DNA of 64,000 nt from Vibrio maritimus (GTDB lineage Bacteria; Pseudomonadota; Gammaproteobacteria; Enterobacterales; Vibrionaceae). Position 1 is the first letter of the stretch. Every line of letters starts with the position of its first letter. The notes under the pieces were generated by a model that saw nothing but the letters and a program-made list of their open reading frames with translations, did no database searches and was not told the origin of the DNA. A program made the position numbers and the translations under genes. Positions 19,384 to 28,800 of the stretch are shown here, piece after piece. The stretch lies in NCBI GenBank assembly GCA_000755425.1, contig BBMT01000001.1, forward strand, positions 310,001-374,000. Direction: 5' to 3'.

Positions 19384-19548
19384 ATGAACTCAGCACTTCT
19401 ATCAACATTGGACACTGAAAAATCAAACAAAGTAGAGAGCGCATCTAAGTCGTCAACGTCTACTGCGGCTGAAATTGCAACTATCGTTGCAATGTACCTT
19501 GCTACTTCAGCTGTGATTTTGTTACTAAGCCTAACTTGGGTTTTGTAA
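19384..19548 (+). CDS. small single-span membrane protein
   Basis: A 54-residue protein: about 28 polar, Ser/Thr/Lys-rich residues, then one hydrophobic helix (IATIVAMYLATSAVILLLSL) and a short WVL end. The ATG at 19384 follows AAGGGTGAGAACA, and a strong promoter lies just upstream. The signals for expression are better than for most short frames, so I believe it is real. Function not known. Confidence 0.65.
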   Translation: MNSALLSTLDTEKSNKVESASKSSTSTAAEIATIVAMYLATSAVILLLSLTWVL

Positions 19549-19628
19549 CCAGCTTTTCAAGGATTTGAATGGAGCGATACTCGCTATAGCAGCACATGTG
19601 AGTATCGCCTAAACTGCTTCAAGCTTTC

Positions 19629-20054
19629 CTATGGTTCTACCACCACATACTTGCCATTTCCGATGGACAAGAACCAATTCCCTCTCGAAACAAAGTACTG
19701 TTGGCCACGTTTATTGACTGCTGTAGCCCCTTCGGGAAGCTGTCTGATGACTTTACCCGGTCGATAGCGACGCTTTGGCGGTTCTTCGACAAACACATAC
19801 TTCTCTTTTCTCTGCTCGTAATAATGACCATCGATGAGCGCGTAAGTGACTCCTGCGATAGCTAATAAAATGGCATCTTTCGGTAAGTGATGTCTTGGAT
19901 AGTGGTGAACGACATGCACTTCTTTCTTTTTATGTTTGTGTTTATGCTCTTTCCAGGACTTATCGATAAACTTATGCCAAGGGTCTGCAAAAGCAGGGCT
20001 GGTGCTAAGTACGGTGCAGATTACGAGTCCGGAAAACAAAGATTTGTAAGTCAT
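19629..20054 (-). CDS. periplasmic protein with His/Lys-rich segment
   Basis: A 141-residue protein with a signal peptide (MTYKSLFSGLVICTVLSTSPAFA) and a basic His/Lys-rich stretch around residues 33-57 (KEHKHKHKKKEVHVVHHYPRH). A C-terminal domain with YVFVEEPP and GQQYFVSRGNWFLSIGNGKYVVVE resembles small DUF6515-type periplasmic domains. The His cluster could bind metal; that is inferred. Intact frame, single gene. Confidence 0.72.
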   Translation of the reverse strand: MTYKSLFSGLVICTVLSTSPAFADPWHKFIDKSWKEHKHKHKKKEVHVVHHYPRHHLPKDAILLAIAGVTYALIDGHYYEQRKEKYVFVEEPPKRRYRPGKVIRQLPEGATAVNKRGQQYFVSRGNWFLSIGNGKYVVVEP

Positions 20055-20168
20055 AAATGGCTCAATTGGAAACTTTGAGCCATTGTTTCGTGTCCAGGGT
20101 GTTTATGGGTTAGTGATTTGTCATGAGCGAGTCGTGATTTGATGGGGGCTAAATACTCGGTCTTGCAA

Positions 20169-20854
20169 CTATTTGTCGGGTGAATTGCTTAACTTGCCGT
20201 CTGTGAGCGTATCGCTATTTTGGTAAAACTCAAACAAGGCGTTGATATCAGGACTGCAAACGATGTCCATAGCATCTTTCAACGTTTCTAAAGGCCAATC
20301 CCACCATTTCATTTGAGAAAGCTTCTGGATTTCTTGCTCGGTAAAGCGCTTTTTAATGACGGTATTGTGACCGACCACCACGGTGTAAGGCGCAACGTCT
20401 CTGGTGATCACCGAACGTGCACCAATAATCGCGCCGTCGCCAATTGTTACCCCTGGCATTATCATCGCTTCAGAACCAATCCAGACATCGTTGCCTATAA
20501 CCGTATCTCCAGAGGCAGAAAGCCATCTTGGACTTTGTCACCAAAGGTCTCGCTCGAAAAAGGAAACGTCGATATCCAGTCCATTCGGTGGCCTTGGTTG
20601 CCCGCCATCATAAAGGTCGCTCCTGATGCAATAGAGCAAAATTTACCAATGTAGAGCTTATCAATATTTGAATAGAGACCGCTTTCCCATACTTCTCGAG
20701 TCGGTGGATCGCCAAGCAAATAGCGCACGGCACACTCTTCGAAGTTTTTTCCGTGATAAAACCTGAATAGTAGGAGTGATCGCCGACCTGAATATTAGGT
20801 TAGTGATTGTATCTTTTATGACTTGGCCTTGAAGCAATTGGGAAAAGGATTCAT
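20169..20854 (-). pseudogene. CatB/Vat-type xenobiotic O-acetyltransferase with four frameshifts
   Basis: A left-handed beta-helix hexapeptide acetyltransferase, close to CatB chloramphenicol acetyltransferases. Conserved pieces are SYYSGF then [40 protein letters not shown] (catalytic His), [21 protein letters not shown] and [17 protein letters not shown]. The reading frame breaks near 20842, 20798, 20760 and 20515. Each fits one lost base in a C or T run, and restoring them gives 229 residues from the ATG at 20854. With four breaks it may be a true pseudogene, but the same error type occurs throughout the window, so it may be intact in the cell. Confidence 0.8.
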
Positions 20855-20994
20855 GTTGTTGTTTCTTTTTGGTGGTGACTCACAAAAACTAGCATGAGAA
20901 CGGTGCAAGCCCAAATCTAATCTTGTTTATCGGTTTTTAGGCCACTAGTTTACTAGCAAATGGTGTAGAAGAATATGTAGGGAAAGGGAAGTTT

Positions 20995-21840
20995 ATGGAA
21001 GGATTTCGCATTAGAACTATGACGTTAAATGAAGTTTCCACCGCGGTTGAGTGGGCAGCACAAGAAGGATGGAACCCAGGACTAAACGACGCACAGCTCT
21101 ATCACATGGCGGATCCTAATGGTTTTTTGGTTGGTGAACTCGATGGGGAGCCCATTGGTTGTATCTCGGTAGTAAAGTACGACGCGAACTTTGGTTTTTT
21201 GGGTTTCTACATCGTCAAACCTGAGTACCGTGGAAAAGGCTATGGCATCCAAATATGGAATCAAGGAATGGCGTATTTGGATGGCTGTAATGTCGCTTTG
21301 GATGGCGTTGTAGATCAACAAGAAAACTACAAACGATCCGGATTTGTGTTGTCTCATCGAAATGTTCGCTATGAGGGGCGTAGTGCCCAGCTTGCCTTTG
21401 ATAGCAAAGCGATAGTGAAGGCAACCAGTGTCGACTTTTATCAGGTTGAAGATTATCTAAATGGTTTCTTCCCCTTGGCTAGAAGGGAGTTTAACCATGC
21501 TTGGTTTAGTCAAATGCAGTGTACGTCTCTGGTCTATGTGAAAGAGGGTAAGGTGCTTGGTGCAGGGGTGATTAGAGATTGCCATACGGGCTATAAAATC
21601 GCGCCACTGTTTGCAGATAGTGAGCATATTGCCAATGAGCTGTATGCAGCGTTAGTCTCTAGTGTAGATGCTGGGAAACCTGTTTTTTTAGATGTACCTG
21701 AAGTAAACGAGCCTGCCGTTACCCTGGCAAGCTCGCATGATATGGCGTCTTGTTTCGAAACCGCGCGAATGTACACTAAACAACCACCGGCACTTTCCTT
21801 AGATAGAACCTACGGCGTGACGTCATTTGAAATTGGCTAG
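20995..21840 (+). CDS. GNAT-family N-acetyltransferase, two-domain
   Basis: A 281-residue protein. Residues ~1-130 form a GNAT domain with the acetyl-CoA motif FYIVKPEYRGKGYGIQIWNQG and the strand GFLVGELDGEPIGCISVV before it. Residues ~140-280 look like the second GNAT-like half found in the Acetyltransf_18 architecture. It lies alone on the plus strand. The substrate is unknown. Intact, starting at an ATG behind GGGAAAGGGAAG-type sequence. Confidence 0.85.
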   Translation: MEGFRIRTMTLNEVSTAVEWAAQEGWNPGLNDAQLYHMADPNGFLVGELDGEPIGCISVVKYDANFGFLGFYIVKPEYRGKGYGIQIWNQGMAYLDGCNVALDGVVDQQENYKRSGFVLSHRNVRYEGRSAQLAFDSKAIVKATSVDFYQVEDYLNGFFPLARREFNHAWFSQMQCTSLVYVKEGKVLGAGVIRDCHTGYKIAPLFADSEHIANELYAALVSSVDAGKPVFLDVPEVNEPAVTLASSHDMASCFETARMYTKQPPALSLDRTYGVTSFEIG

Positions 21841-21866
21841 CCATGTCGGCCTAACATTGCGCTCGG

Positions 21867-23242
21867 CTAGGCTGCAGAGCGCTCTGTGTTTTCTGTTAAA
21901 TTGTTTACCCATTTATCACTGTAGACTCGCCACACTGCTGGTAACACCTTGATAATTTCTTCTGATGTCATCAAGAGCAGTACAGTAGTAAAAGGCAATT
22001 CAAACACGATAGCACCCATAGCGGTCACAGGAACTGCCCACATCCACTGGCAAACGAAGTCCATGTTCATGCAAAATTTACTGTCCCCACCACTTCTCAG
22101 CACACCAACGATTAAAGTGATGTTGATGGTTCGCAACATGATGCTGAGCGCCATAACAGGGAAGCTCATAATCATGAGTTCTGTGACGTCATCAGATAAT
22201 GCGCCATAGAGGGATAAAAGGGCACTTTGCGCGACTAATAAAATGCCACCAAGTAACGCACCCACAATAAAGGCTGATTGAAGCGCCCACCTGGCATATT
22301 GTGTACTGTGCTTAAATTGATTCGCGCCCAAGCTGTTGCCAATAATGATGCCGGTCGCATTAGATAGGCCGAGACCTAGGGCAAGGCCAACGGATTCAAG
22401 TGGCGTGATCACCGCCATCGTTGCGAGTTCGGTTTGTCCCATGCGACCAAGAATGATGTTGAATGTGAAGATCCCGGCGCACCAAATTACCGTACCGACC
22501 ATTATTGGGTATGTGATAGTGACAAACTTACTCACCATGCTTCGTTCACAAGCCTCGACAACGTTTTGCCAACGCAATGCCAATACTGGAAAGTAGCGAT
22601 AGATGATTACCAGCACCACGATTAGGCGTATTGAACGTGCGATAACGCTGCCGATCCCTGCACCAATAAGACCCATTGCGGGCAAACCTAAGTGGCCGAA
22701 TATCAGAATGTAATTCAAAGCCACATTAAGGGCGACTTCTAATATCGACACGTATAGGTTTATGCGGGTCTGTCCTATTGAGCGCAGCGCCGTGTCAGCG
22801 GCGATACCAAGTCCAGATAGACACATGGCAATGCCAAGAAGTTGAACATAGTCACTGGCGAGTGCCAGTACCGTTTCGCTTGGGTTGAACAAACTCGGTA
22901 ATAAGGTCGGCATGAAAAAGCAGAGTACGAAGCAAAAAAAGGCAAGTCCTTGAGTGACTCCTGTACCAGTGCGAGATAGCGCTTGAGGCCTTTCTCATCG
23001 TCCGCACCCCAGTATTGGGCTAACAAGATACCCATACCGGAGCCCAGCCCCCAAACCAAGACAATAGAAACCCAAAATATGCGAGCGCCAATGCCCGCCG
23101 CCGCGACTTCCTCTGTACCTAATTGACTGATCATTAAACTGTCGACAAAACCTAAACTGCTCATCAACAAGCTTTGCAGTGCAATTGGAATCCCTAGTAG
23201 TAGGACGTTTTTAACAAAGTAGCGATACGACGGTGGTTCCAT
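21867..23242 (-). CDS. MATE family efflux transporter (one frameshift)
   Basis: A multidrug/metabolite efflux pump of the inner membrane. The rebuilt protein has 458 residues and about 12 hydrophobic segments. The N-terminal part has LGIPIALQSLLMSSLGFVDS and MISQLGTEEVAAAGIGARIF, typical of MATE. Internal repeats such as GLGIAADTALRSIGQTRINL and GLGLSNATGIIIGNSLGANQ follow. The frame breaks near 22976; one base restores RTGTGVTQGLAFF. Coupling to Na+ or H+ and the substrates cannot be told from sequence. Confidence 0.9.
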
Positions 23243-23372
23243 AGCGTTCTCCCTGGTTGCTTATTTTTCAAGCTACTGATTAGGAGGGAGATATGCAACT
23301 GATATCGATCTAATAATTGTGAAGCATGTCGCACGGGAATGTTTGTTTTATGTTTGCCCGAATATTGCCAGC

Positions 23373-23702
23373 CTACTCTAGATCTATGTTTGGAGCTTGG
23401 CGAAATATCTGAATAGCGACCTTAGACTCCCAGTTTTCATCCAACCGTTTTGCTCGATCAATGTTAATTCCAGCCCGGAGCGCGATGGCTTTTAACTCTG
23501 ACGGACTGTAATCACCGATGTTAATATGCTTGGTGATCGTTGTTGTACCATTTGATTGGCTGCTATCAGGGATCTCCATTTTGAAGACGAAAGTAGGTTT
23601 AGCATCGTCGATGCGCTTATATCTCTCGTAACCCTGCTTTTTGATAAGTTTGTAGTTGTGACCTACAACATCTTTCAATATGTGATACGGCATTTCACGC
23701 AT
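23373..23702 (-). CDS. hypothetical protein, second copy of a tandem paralogue pair
   Basis: A 109-residue soluble protein, clearly related to the gene 21 bases upstream. Shared positions include Y-H-x-I/L near the start, GY-R-(Y/F)-x-x-(I/V)-D, F-K-(M/V)-(E/D)-I, I-T/R-x-I-x-(I/L)-x-(D/E)-Y, GINIDRAK and a closing A-x-x-I-F. No signal peptide or membrane segment. The pair looks like an old duplication, identical at roughly a third of positions. I do not recognise the family; a bacteriophage or stress role cannot be argued from sequence. Confidence 0.7.
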   Translation of the reverse strand: MREMPYHILKDVVGHNYKLIKKQGYERYKRIDDAKPTFVFKMEIPDSSQSNGTTTITKHINIGDYSPSELKAIALRAGINIDRAKRLDENWESKVAIQIFRQAPNIDLE

Positions 23703-23723
23703 TGCGGTTCCAGGGATATCAAG

Positions 23724-24098
23724 TTAAGCCAACACCACACTCGTATCGAGCGAGGTAATATCGGAACGTAGATTTAAGTGAGTTGCCATGGATGAACCAA
23801 AGATGCTAGCTGCTACTCTCGGCTGCCATAAATAATTCGCCTGCTTAGCCATATCAAGATTGATACCCGATAGCTCAGCAAACATTTTGATGGCGTCATC
23901 ACGATATTCTTTTAAGTCTATGTAACGAATAATGGTTTTATAACCACCGGTATCGTTAGGTGCATTTATATCTACTTTGAACAGATAATTGAACGCGTCG
24001 CCATCGACGGCGCGAAACCGCTGATATCCATTCAAGTCCGTTAAAACAAAACCTTCATCCATAATGTCATGGTAAACATTCTTAGGCAGTTGCTTCAT
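23724..24098 (-). CDS. hypothetical protein, first copy of a tandem paralogue pair
   Basis: A 124-residue soluble protein starting MKQLPKNVYHDIMDEGFVL. It is the upstream member of a tandem pair with the gene at 23373-23702. It has an extra ~25-residue C-terminal tail (ATHLNLRSDITSLDTSVVLA) absent from its partner. I start at 24098 because GGAGTCTAATTTC precedes that ATG; a start at 24113 is possible. No known domain is recognised. It is divergent from the urea uptake operon. Confidence 0.7.
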   Translation of the reverse strand: MKQLPKNVYHDIMDEGFVLTDLNGYQRFRAVDGDAFNYLFKVDINAPNDTGGYKTIIRYIDLKEYRDDAIKMFAELSGINLDMAKQANYLWQPRVAASIFGSSMATHLNLRSDITSLDTSVVLA

Positions 24099-24167
24099 GA
24101 AATTAGACTCCACGTTAAAGAAGGGCGGATAATATTCACTCGCTTTGTGTTGGTAAATGTTTATCCG

Positions 24168-24196
24168 ATTAGGCCTACAGCTTGTAGGCCTTTTGC
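24168..24196 (+). terminator. hairpin with T run, no plus-strand gene before it
   Basis: A perfect 9-base-pair stem, AGGCCTACA with TGTAGGCCT, loop GCT, is followed by TTTTGC on the plus strand. Its shape fits a plus-strand terminator, yet the plus strand upstream carries no gene, only the antisense of the paralogue pair. Confidence 0.5.
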
Positions 24197-24354
24197 TTAG
24201 TTGATTAGGGTCTAAGTGGCTGTTTTTATGATGCTCGTGTGAAATTGTGCAATAAATTTGGCTCAGAAAAGTCCTACGCTTTGATTCTTCTGGAAATGTA
24301 AAACAATAAGATTAACGGGTTAAAAGCCATGTACGAGGAGTCAAAAAGCGAGCT

Positions 24355-24369
24355 GCATTAAAATGGTGC
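24355..24369 (+). promoter_or_regulatory. candidate NtrC enhancer site 1
   Basis: GCATTAAAATGGTGC matches the NtrC palindrome GCACCAAAATGGTGC at 13 of 15 positions. It lies about 190 bases upstream of the start expected from the sigma54-like promoter, a normal enhancer distance. Confidence 0.55.
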
Positions 24370-24414
24370 TTATGCGAGGCATCTCTCCAAATTAGTGAAA
24401 GTTCAATCCATATT

Positions 24415-24429
24415 GCACCAAGATGCAGC
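24415..24429 (+). promoter_or_regulatory. candidate NtrC enhancer site 2
   Basis: GCACCAAGATGCAGC matches the NtrC palindrome at 12 of 15 positions. Its centre is 60 bases from site 1 and about 130 bases upstream of the predicted transcription start. Confidence 0.5.
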
Positions 24430-24525
24430 GCACCAAATTGAACTTAACGTAACTAAATAGTGCGTCGGAAGTTATAACTTCCTAATATTCAATAGGTTAC
24501 GCTGTTATTAATGGTGTTATCTAAA

Positions 24526-24542
24526 TTGGCACTCTTCTTGAA
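24526..24542 (+). promoter_or_regulatory. candidate sigma54 promoter of the urea-use operon
   Basis: TTGGCACTCTTCTTGAA carries the full -24 element (TTGGCAC) and a -12 element TTGA in place of TTGC at the correct 10-base spacing from GG. It lies 43 bases before urtA. With the two NtrC-like sites it suggests nitrogen-limited expression; the -12 mismatch leaves some doubt. Confidence 0.6.
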
Positions 24543-24585
24543 GTAGTAGATTTGAATAACTATTCATTACAAGGAGATATCCAAC

Positions 24586-25875
24586 ATGAACATGACGTTC
24601 AAATTAAAGCTTGCAGCGATGGGCGCGTCACTGGCTTTTGCATCTGGCATGGCAATGGCTGAAGAGGAAACGATCAAAGTCGGCGTTCTACACTCACTGT
24701 CAGGTACGATGGCAATCAGTGAAACGACACTGAAAGACACCATTTTGATGTTGGTGGAAGAGCAAAATAAGAAAGGCGGCCTTCTGGGCAAAAAGCTTGA
24801 AGCCGTTGTGGTAGACCCGGCATCAAACTGGCCTCTCTTTGCCGAGAAAGCACGTGAGCTGATTGAGAAAGAGAAGGTTGACGTGGTATTCGGTGGTTGG
24901 ACGTCGGTATCTCGAAAATCGATGCTTCCTGTGTTTGAAGAGTTAAACAGTATTCTTTTCTACCCAGTGCAGTATGAGGGTGAAGAGTCATCTAAAAACG
25001 TGTTTTACACCGGCGCTGCGCCAAACCAACAAGCCGTTCCTGCGGTTGACTACCTAATGGATGAATTGGAAGTAGAGCGTTGGGTATTAGCCGGTACGGA
25101 TTACGTTTATCCACGCACGACCAACAAAATCCTTGAATCTTACCTGAAGTCAAAAGGGGTGAGCGAGTCAGACATCATGATTAGCTATACGCCGTTTGGT
25201 CATTCTGACTGGCAGTCGATTGTTTCTGACATCAAGAAGTTTGGCTCAGAAGGTAAGAAAACCGCCGTTGTTTCAACCATCAACGGTGACGCAAACGTAC
25301 CGTTTTACAAAGAACTGGGCGCGCAAGGTGTCTCGTCTGAAGACATCCCGGTTGTAGCATTCTCGGTTGGTGAAGAAGAGCTCTCGGGGATGGATACGTC
25401 CGCGCTGGTGGGTCACTTAGCTGCATGGAACTACTTCATGAGCGTGGATACCGATGCCAATGAAGAATTCGTTGAAACCTGGCAGAAGTTTATTGCTAGC
25501 GAAAAACGTGTCACTAACGATCCGATGGAAGCACACTACATTGGCTTCAATATGTGGACACAAGCGGTGACCAATGCTGGTACGACAGATGCTGAAGAAG
25601 TACAAGATGCACTGATCGGTGTGTCGGTACCAAACCTATCAGGTGGCTACTCAACCATGCTACCAAACCACCACATCACAAAGCCGGTTCTGATTGGCGA
25701 AATCCAAGACGACGGTCAGTTTGACGTTGTTTGGGAGACCACGGGTCTAGTCGCGGGTGATGCTTGGTCTAACTACCTACCTGAATCGGCCAAGCTTTAC
25801 TCAAGCTGGGCGAAGCCATTCTCATGTGGCGCATTCAACGTAGAGACAGGCAAATGCTCAGGTAGCGCACAATAA
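24586..25875 (+). CDS. urtA: urea ABC transporter, periplasmic binding protein
   Basis: Captures urea in the periplasm. The 429-residue protein has a signal peptide ending in SGMAMAEEE and the UrtA core: IKVGVLHSLSGTMAISET, GGWTSVSRKSMLPVFEELN, LFYPVQYEGEESSKNVFYTG and GTDYVYPRTTNKILE. These motifs separate UrtA from amide-binding AmiC and branched-chain amino acid receptors. It starts at the ATG after ACAAGGAGATATCC. First gene of urtABCDE-ureDABCE-hupE-ureFG, about 110 bases ahead of urtB. Probably under sigma54/NtrC control. Frame intact. Confidence 0.96.
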   Translation: MNMTFKLKLAAMGASLAFASGMAMAEEETIKVGVLHSLSGTMAISETTLKDTILMLVEEQNKKGGLLGKKLEAVVVDPASNWPLFAEKARELIEKEKVDVVFGGWTSVSRKSMLPVFEELNSILFYPVQYEGEESSKNVFYTGAAPNQQAVPAVDYLMDELEVERWVLAGTDYVYPRTTNKILESYLKSKGVSESDIMISYTPFGHSDWQSIVSDIKKFGSEGKKTAVVSTINGDANVPFYKELGAQGVSSEDIPVVAFSVGEEELSGMDTSALVGHLAAWNYFMSVDTDANEEFVETWQKFIASEKRVTNDPMEAHYIGFNMWTQAVTNAGTTDAEEVQDALIGVSVPNLSGGYSTMLPNHHITKPVLIGEIQDDGQFDVVWETTGLVAGDAWSNYLPESAKLYSSWAKPFSCGAFNVETGKCSGSAQ

Positions 25876-25982
25876 ATCCTCGTTACTCGGTGCCTCTCCC
25901 GTTCCTTCCTCAAAGGGCTGAGGCGCCTTTTTATTTCTGCCGGAGTTCACGTCAGGCTCTGGCAGCCAAAAGGACGCATTTC

Positions 25983-27607
25983 ATGAAAACCATAATTCAG
26001 ATATTGAAAGTCGTGGTGTTCTTTGTTTTGAGTACGCACTTCGCGTTGGCTAGCGTAAGTGACAGGGAGACGTTTGCCCAAGCACTCATAGGAAAAAACA
26101 ACCCTCTAAAAGAGTCAGCGATGACTTGGATTGTTGAGAATGAATCTTCAACAGTCGCAAAATCGGTATTAACCGCTTGGCTTGAAGGTGACCTCTATTA
26201 TGTCAAAGACAAAAAGAGTGAGCAGTTTCAGGCTTTGTACATTTCAGACAACATCAAAAAGTCTCCCACCGCAAAAAGCGCTTGGGATGATACGACGCTT
26301 GCCATCGAATCCTCTCGTCAGTTTAAGAAAGTTCGAGTAAACAACAAACTACGCGGCATGATTCGCCTAGAAATCGCATCGCTTGGTTTATCGAACTCCG
26401 AACCCTCTATCCGTTTAAGTGCGGTCACTGCCTTTTTAGGCAAAACGGATGATCCGTCATGGCGAAACTGCAGCAAAGAAAAGAGATTGAGCAAGATGCC
26501 GATGTGCTCAACATTCTTAACTTAGCGCTGGCGATTGACCAATCACTAACAGGGGACACGAGTGTAGACAAAATCACTGCGATAGAGACCCTATCTGGTT
26601 ACAAGCAATCTGTCGTTTTACAGACCTTAAACCAAGTTATCGACAAAGAAAAAGATGAGCGAGTCGTTGCTGCTGCCGAGCGAGCGCTTGATAGCTATCA
26701 GCAGAGTCAGAAATTTTACTCGGGTGTCGAAACTGTCTTTTTTGGTTTGAGTCTAGGTTCAGTACTCGTTCTAGCAGGCATCGGCCTTGCCATTACCTTT
26801 GGCGTGATGGGCGTTATCAACATGGCTCACGGCGAGCTTATTATGATTGGCGCGTACACCACTTATGTGATGCAGCAACTTATGCCGAACAATATTGGTA
26901 TGGCGCTTATCTTATCAATTCCGATGGCGTTTATTGTCTCTGGTTTGGTTGGCATTGCGATAGAGCGAAGTGTCATTCGTCACCTCTATGGTCGTCCCCT
27001 AGAAACCTTATTGGCAACATTTGGTATCAGCTTGATTTTGCAGCAAGCGGTTCGCTCTATTTTCTCTCCTCTTAACCGTTCTGTGAGCACGCCCGATTGG
27101 ATGTCAGGTGCTTTGAATATCAACCCAATGCTGTCACTGACCTATAACCGCTTATACATCATTCTATTCTGCATCATGGTGTTTGTTGGCTTGGTCATGG
27201 TGTTAAAGAAAACACCACTCGGTCTTCAGGTTCGCGCTGTGTCTCAAAACAGAGCGATGGCACGAGCGATGGGTATTCGCTCTGAGCGAGTCGATGCCAT
27301 GACGTTTGGGCTGGGTTCGGGGGTCGCAGGTGTGGCCGGTGTGGCGTTATCCCAATTGACCAATGTAGGGCCTAACATGGGACAAGCTTACATTATCGAC
27401 TCCTTTATGGTCGTGGTGTTTGGTGGTGTCGGGAACCTATGGGGAACCTTAGTTGCTGGACTGAGTCTAGGTCTATTTAACAAGATCCTTGAGCCATGGG
27501 CTGGCGCCGTTCTTGCCAAGATTTTGGTGCTAGTGTTCATCATTTTGTTTATTCAAAAACGCCCTCGTGGACTCTTCCCACAGCGCGGTCGTGCGGCAGA
27601 AGGTTAA
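25983..27607 (+). CDS. urtB: urea ABC transporter permease UrtB (one frameshift)
   Basis: The first membrane subunit of the urea importer. The rebuilt length is 541 residues. A signal sequence and a ~230-residue periplasmic region (with pairs of helices reminiscent of HEAT repeats) precede a LivH-type permease of ~290 residues that has GIGLAITFGVMGVINMAHGE and VVVFGGVGNLWGTLVAG. This long N-terminus is usual in proteobacterial UrtB. The frame breaks near 26458; one base joins DDPS to LAKLQQRKEIEQ. The start at 25983 has a signal peptide right behind it. Nine bases separate it from urtC. Confidence 0.93.
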
Positions 27608-27616
27608 GGAAAACGT

Positions 27617-28800
27617 ATGCAATCAACAATTCAATCTTCTGGCCACCCGGCAGGTGCTGGATCTAAGTCGTTTGTCCTCGCGGCAATGCGTGGTGATAAA
27701 GGAGGACAGCTCACAATCCTAGCGATCTTAGCCGCTGTTATCTTGATTCCGCTAGCGAACACACTATTGCCATCGGGTCATCCGCTTCACGTTGAGACAT
27801 TTACTATTTCACTGATGGGTAAGTATCTGAGCTATGCCATGCTTGCCTTGGCGGTCGATCTGGTTTGGGGTTATCTCGGGATCCTCAGTTTAGGCCATGG
27901 CGCGTTTTTTGCGCTTGGTGGCTATGCCATGGGTATGTATCTGATGCGTCAAATTGGGGATAGGGGAGTGTATGGCAACCCGATTCTGCCTGACTTTATG
28001 GTGTTCCTAAATTGGCAGGAACTTCCTTGGTTTTGGCACGGCTTTGACCAGTTTTGGTTCGCTTGTCTGATGGTTGTGCTTGTGCCTGGTGCATTAGCCT
28101 ATGTGTTCGGCTATCTGGCGTTTCGCTCCCGTGTTTCTGGTGTTTATCTCTCCATTATGACTCAGGCTCTGACCTATGCTTTGATGCTGGCGTTTTTCCG
28201 CAATGAAATGGGTTTTGGCGGCAATAATGGCCTGACCGATTTTAAAGACATTCTCGGCTATAGCTGCAGCAAGATTCCACCAAAATTGCTCTATTTGTGG
28301 TAACGGGAATTGCACTCGTCATTAGCTACGTTGTTTGTCGAACCGTTATCAGCAGTCGTCTTGGTCGAGTATCTATGGCAATCCGTGATACGGAATCAAG
28401 AACACGCTTCATGGGTTATGACGTCGATGGCATCAAACTATGGATATTCGTCTTATCAGCAGTCATCGCTGGTATCGCGGGTGCGCTTTATGTCCCTCAA
28501 GTTGGCATTATCAACCCAGGTGAATTTGCTCCGCTTAACTCCATTGAAATCGTCGTGTGGGTGGCGCTTGGCGGTCGAGCCACTTTGTTTGGGGCGATTG
28601 TCGGTGCGCTGGTAATCAACTACGCCAAGAGCTGGTTTACGGTTGAGTTTCCTGAAGTATGGCTATTTGCCTCGGTGGGCTGTTTGTATTGTCGACCATG
28701 TATTTCCCGAAGTTTGATTGGTTTTATTTCAGACAAAATAGCTCTAATGAAGAAGCGATCTACACCTACTCAGGCGTCTGACAAGGAGGCAACAGCATGA
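27617..28800 (+). CDS. urtC: urea ABC transporter permease UrtC (three frameshifts)
   Basis: The second membrane subunit (LivM-like). The rebuilt length is 395 residues with motifs ALAVDLVWGYLGILSLGHGAFFALGGYAMGMY (split in quotation here: ALAVDLVWGYLGILSLGHG, then FFALGGYAMGMY) and AIRDTESRTRFMGYDV. The frame breaks near 28264 (one base restores SLQQDSTKIALFV). Near 28668 one base is lost and near 28712 two are lost, so the frame slips and recovers between LFA and GLIGFISDKIAL. In the slipped stretch the third frame reads LFVLSTMYFPK as expected. It overlaps urtD by four bases (ATGA). Confidence 0.92.

Noticed and set aside
25890..25982. Longer N-terminus for UrtB
   Set aside because: The first 31 codons lack a signal sequence and precede a clear signal peptide that starts at 25983.
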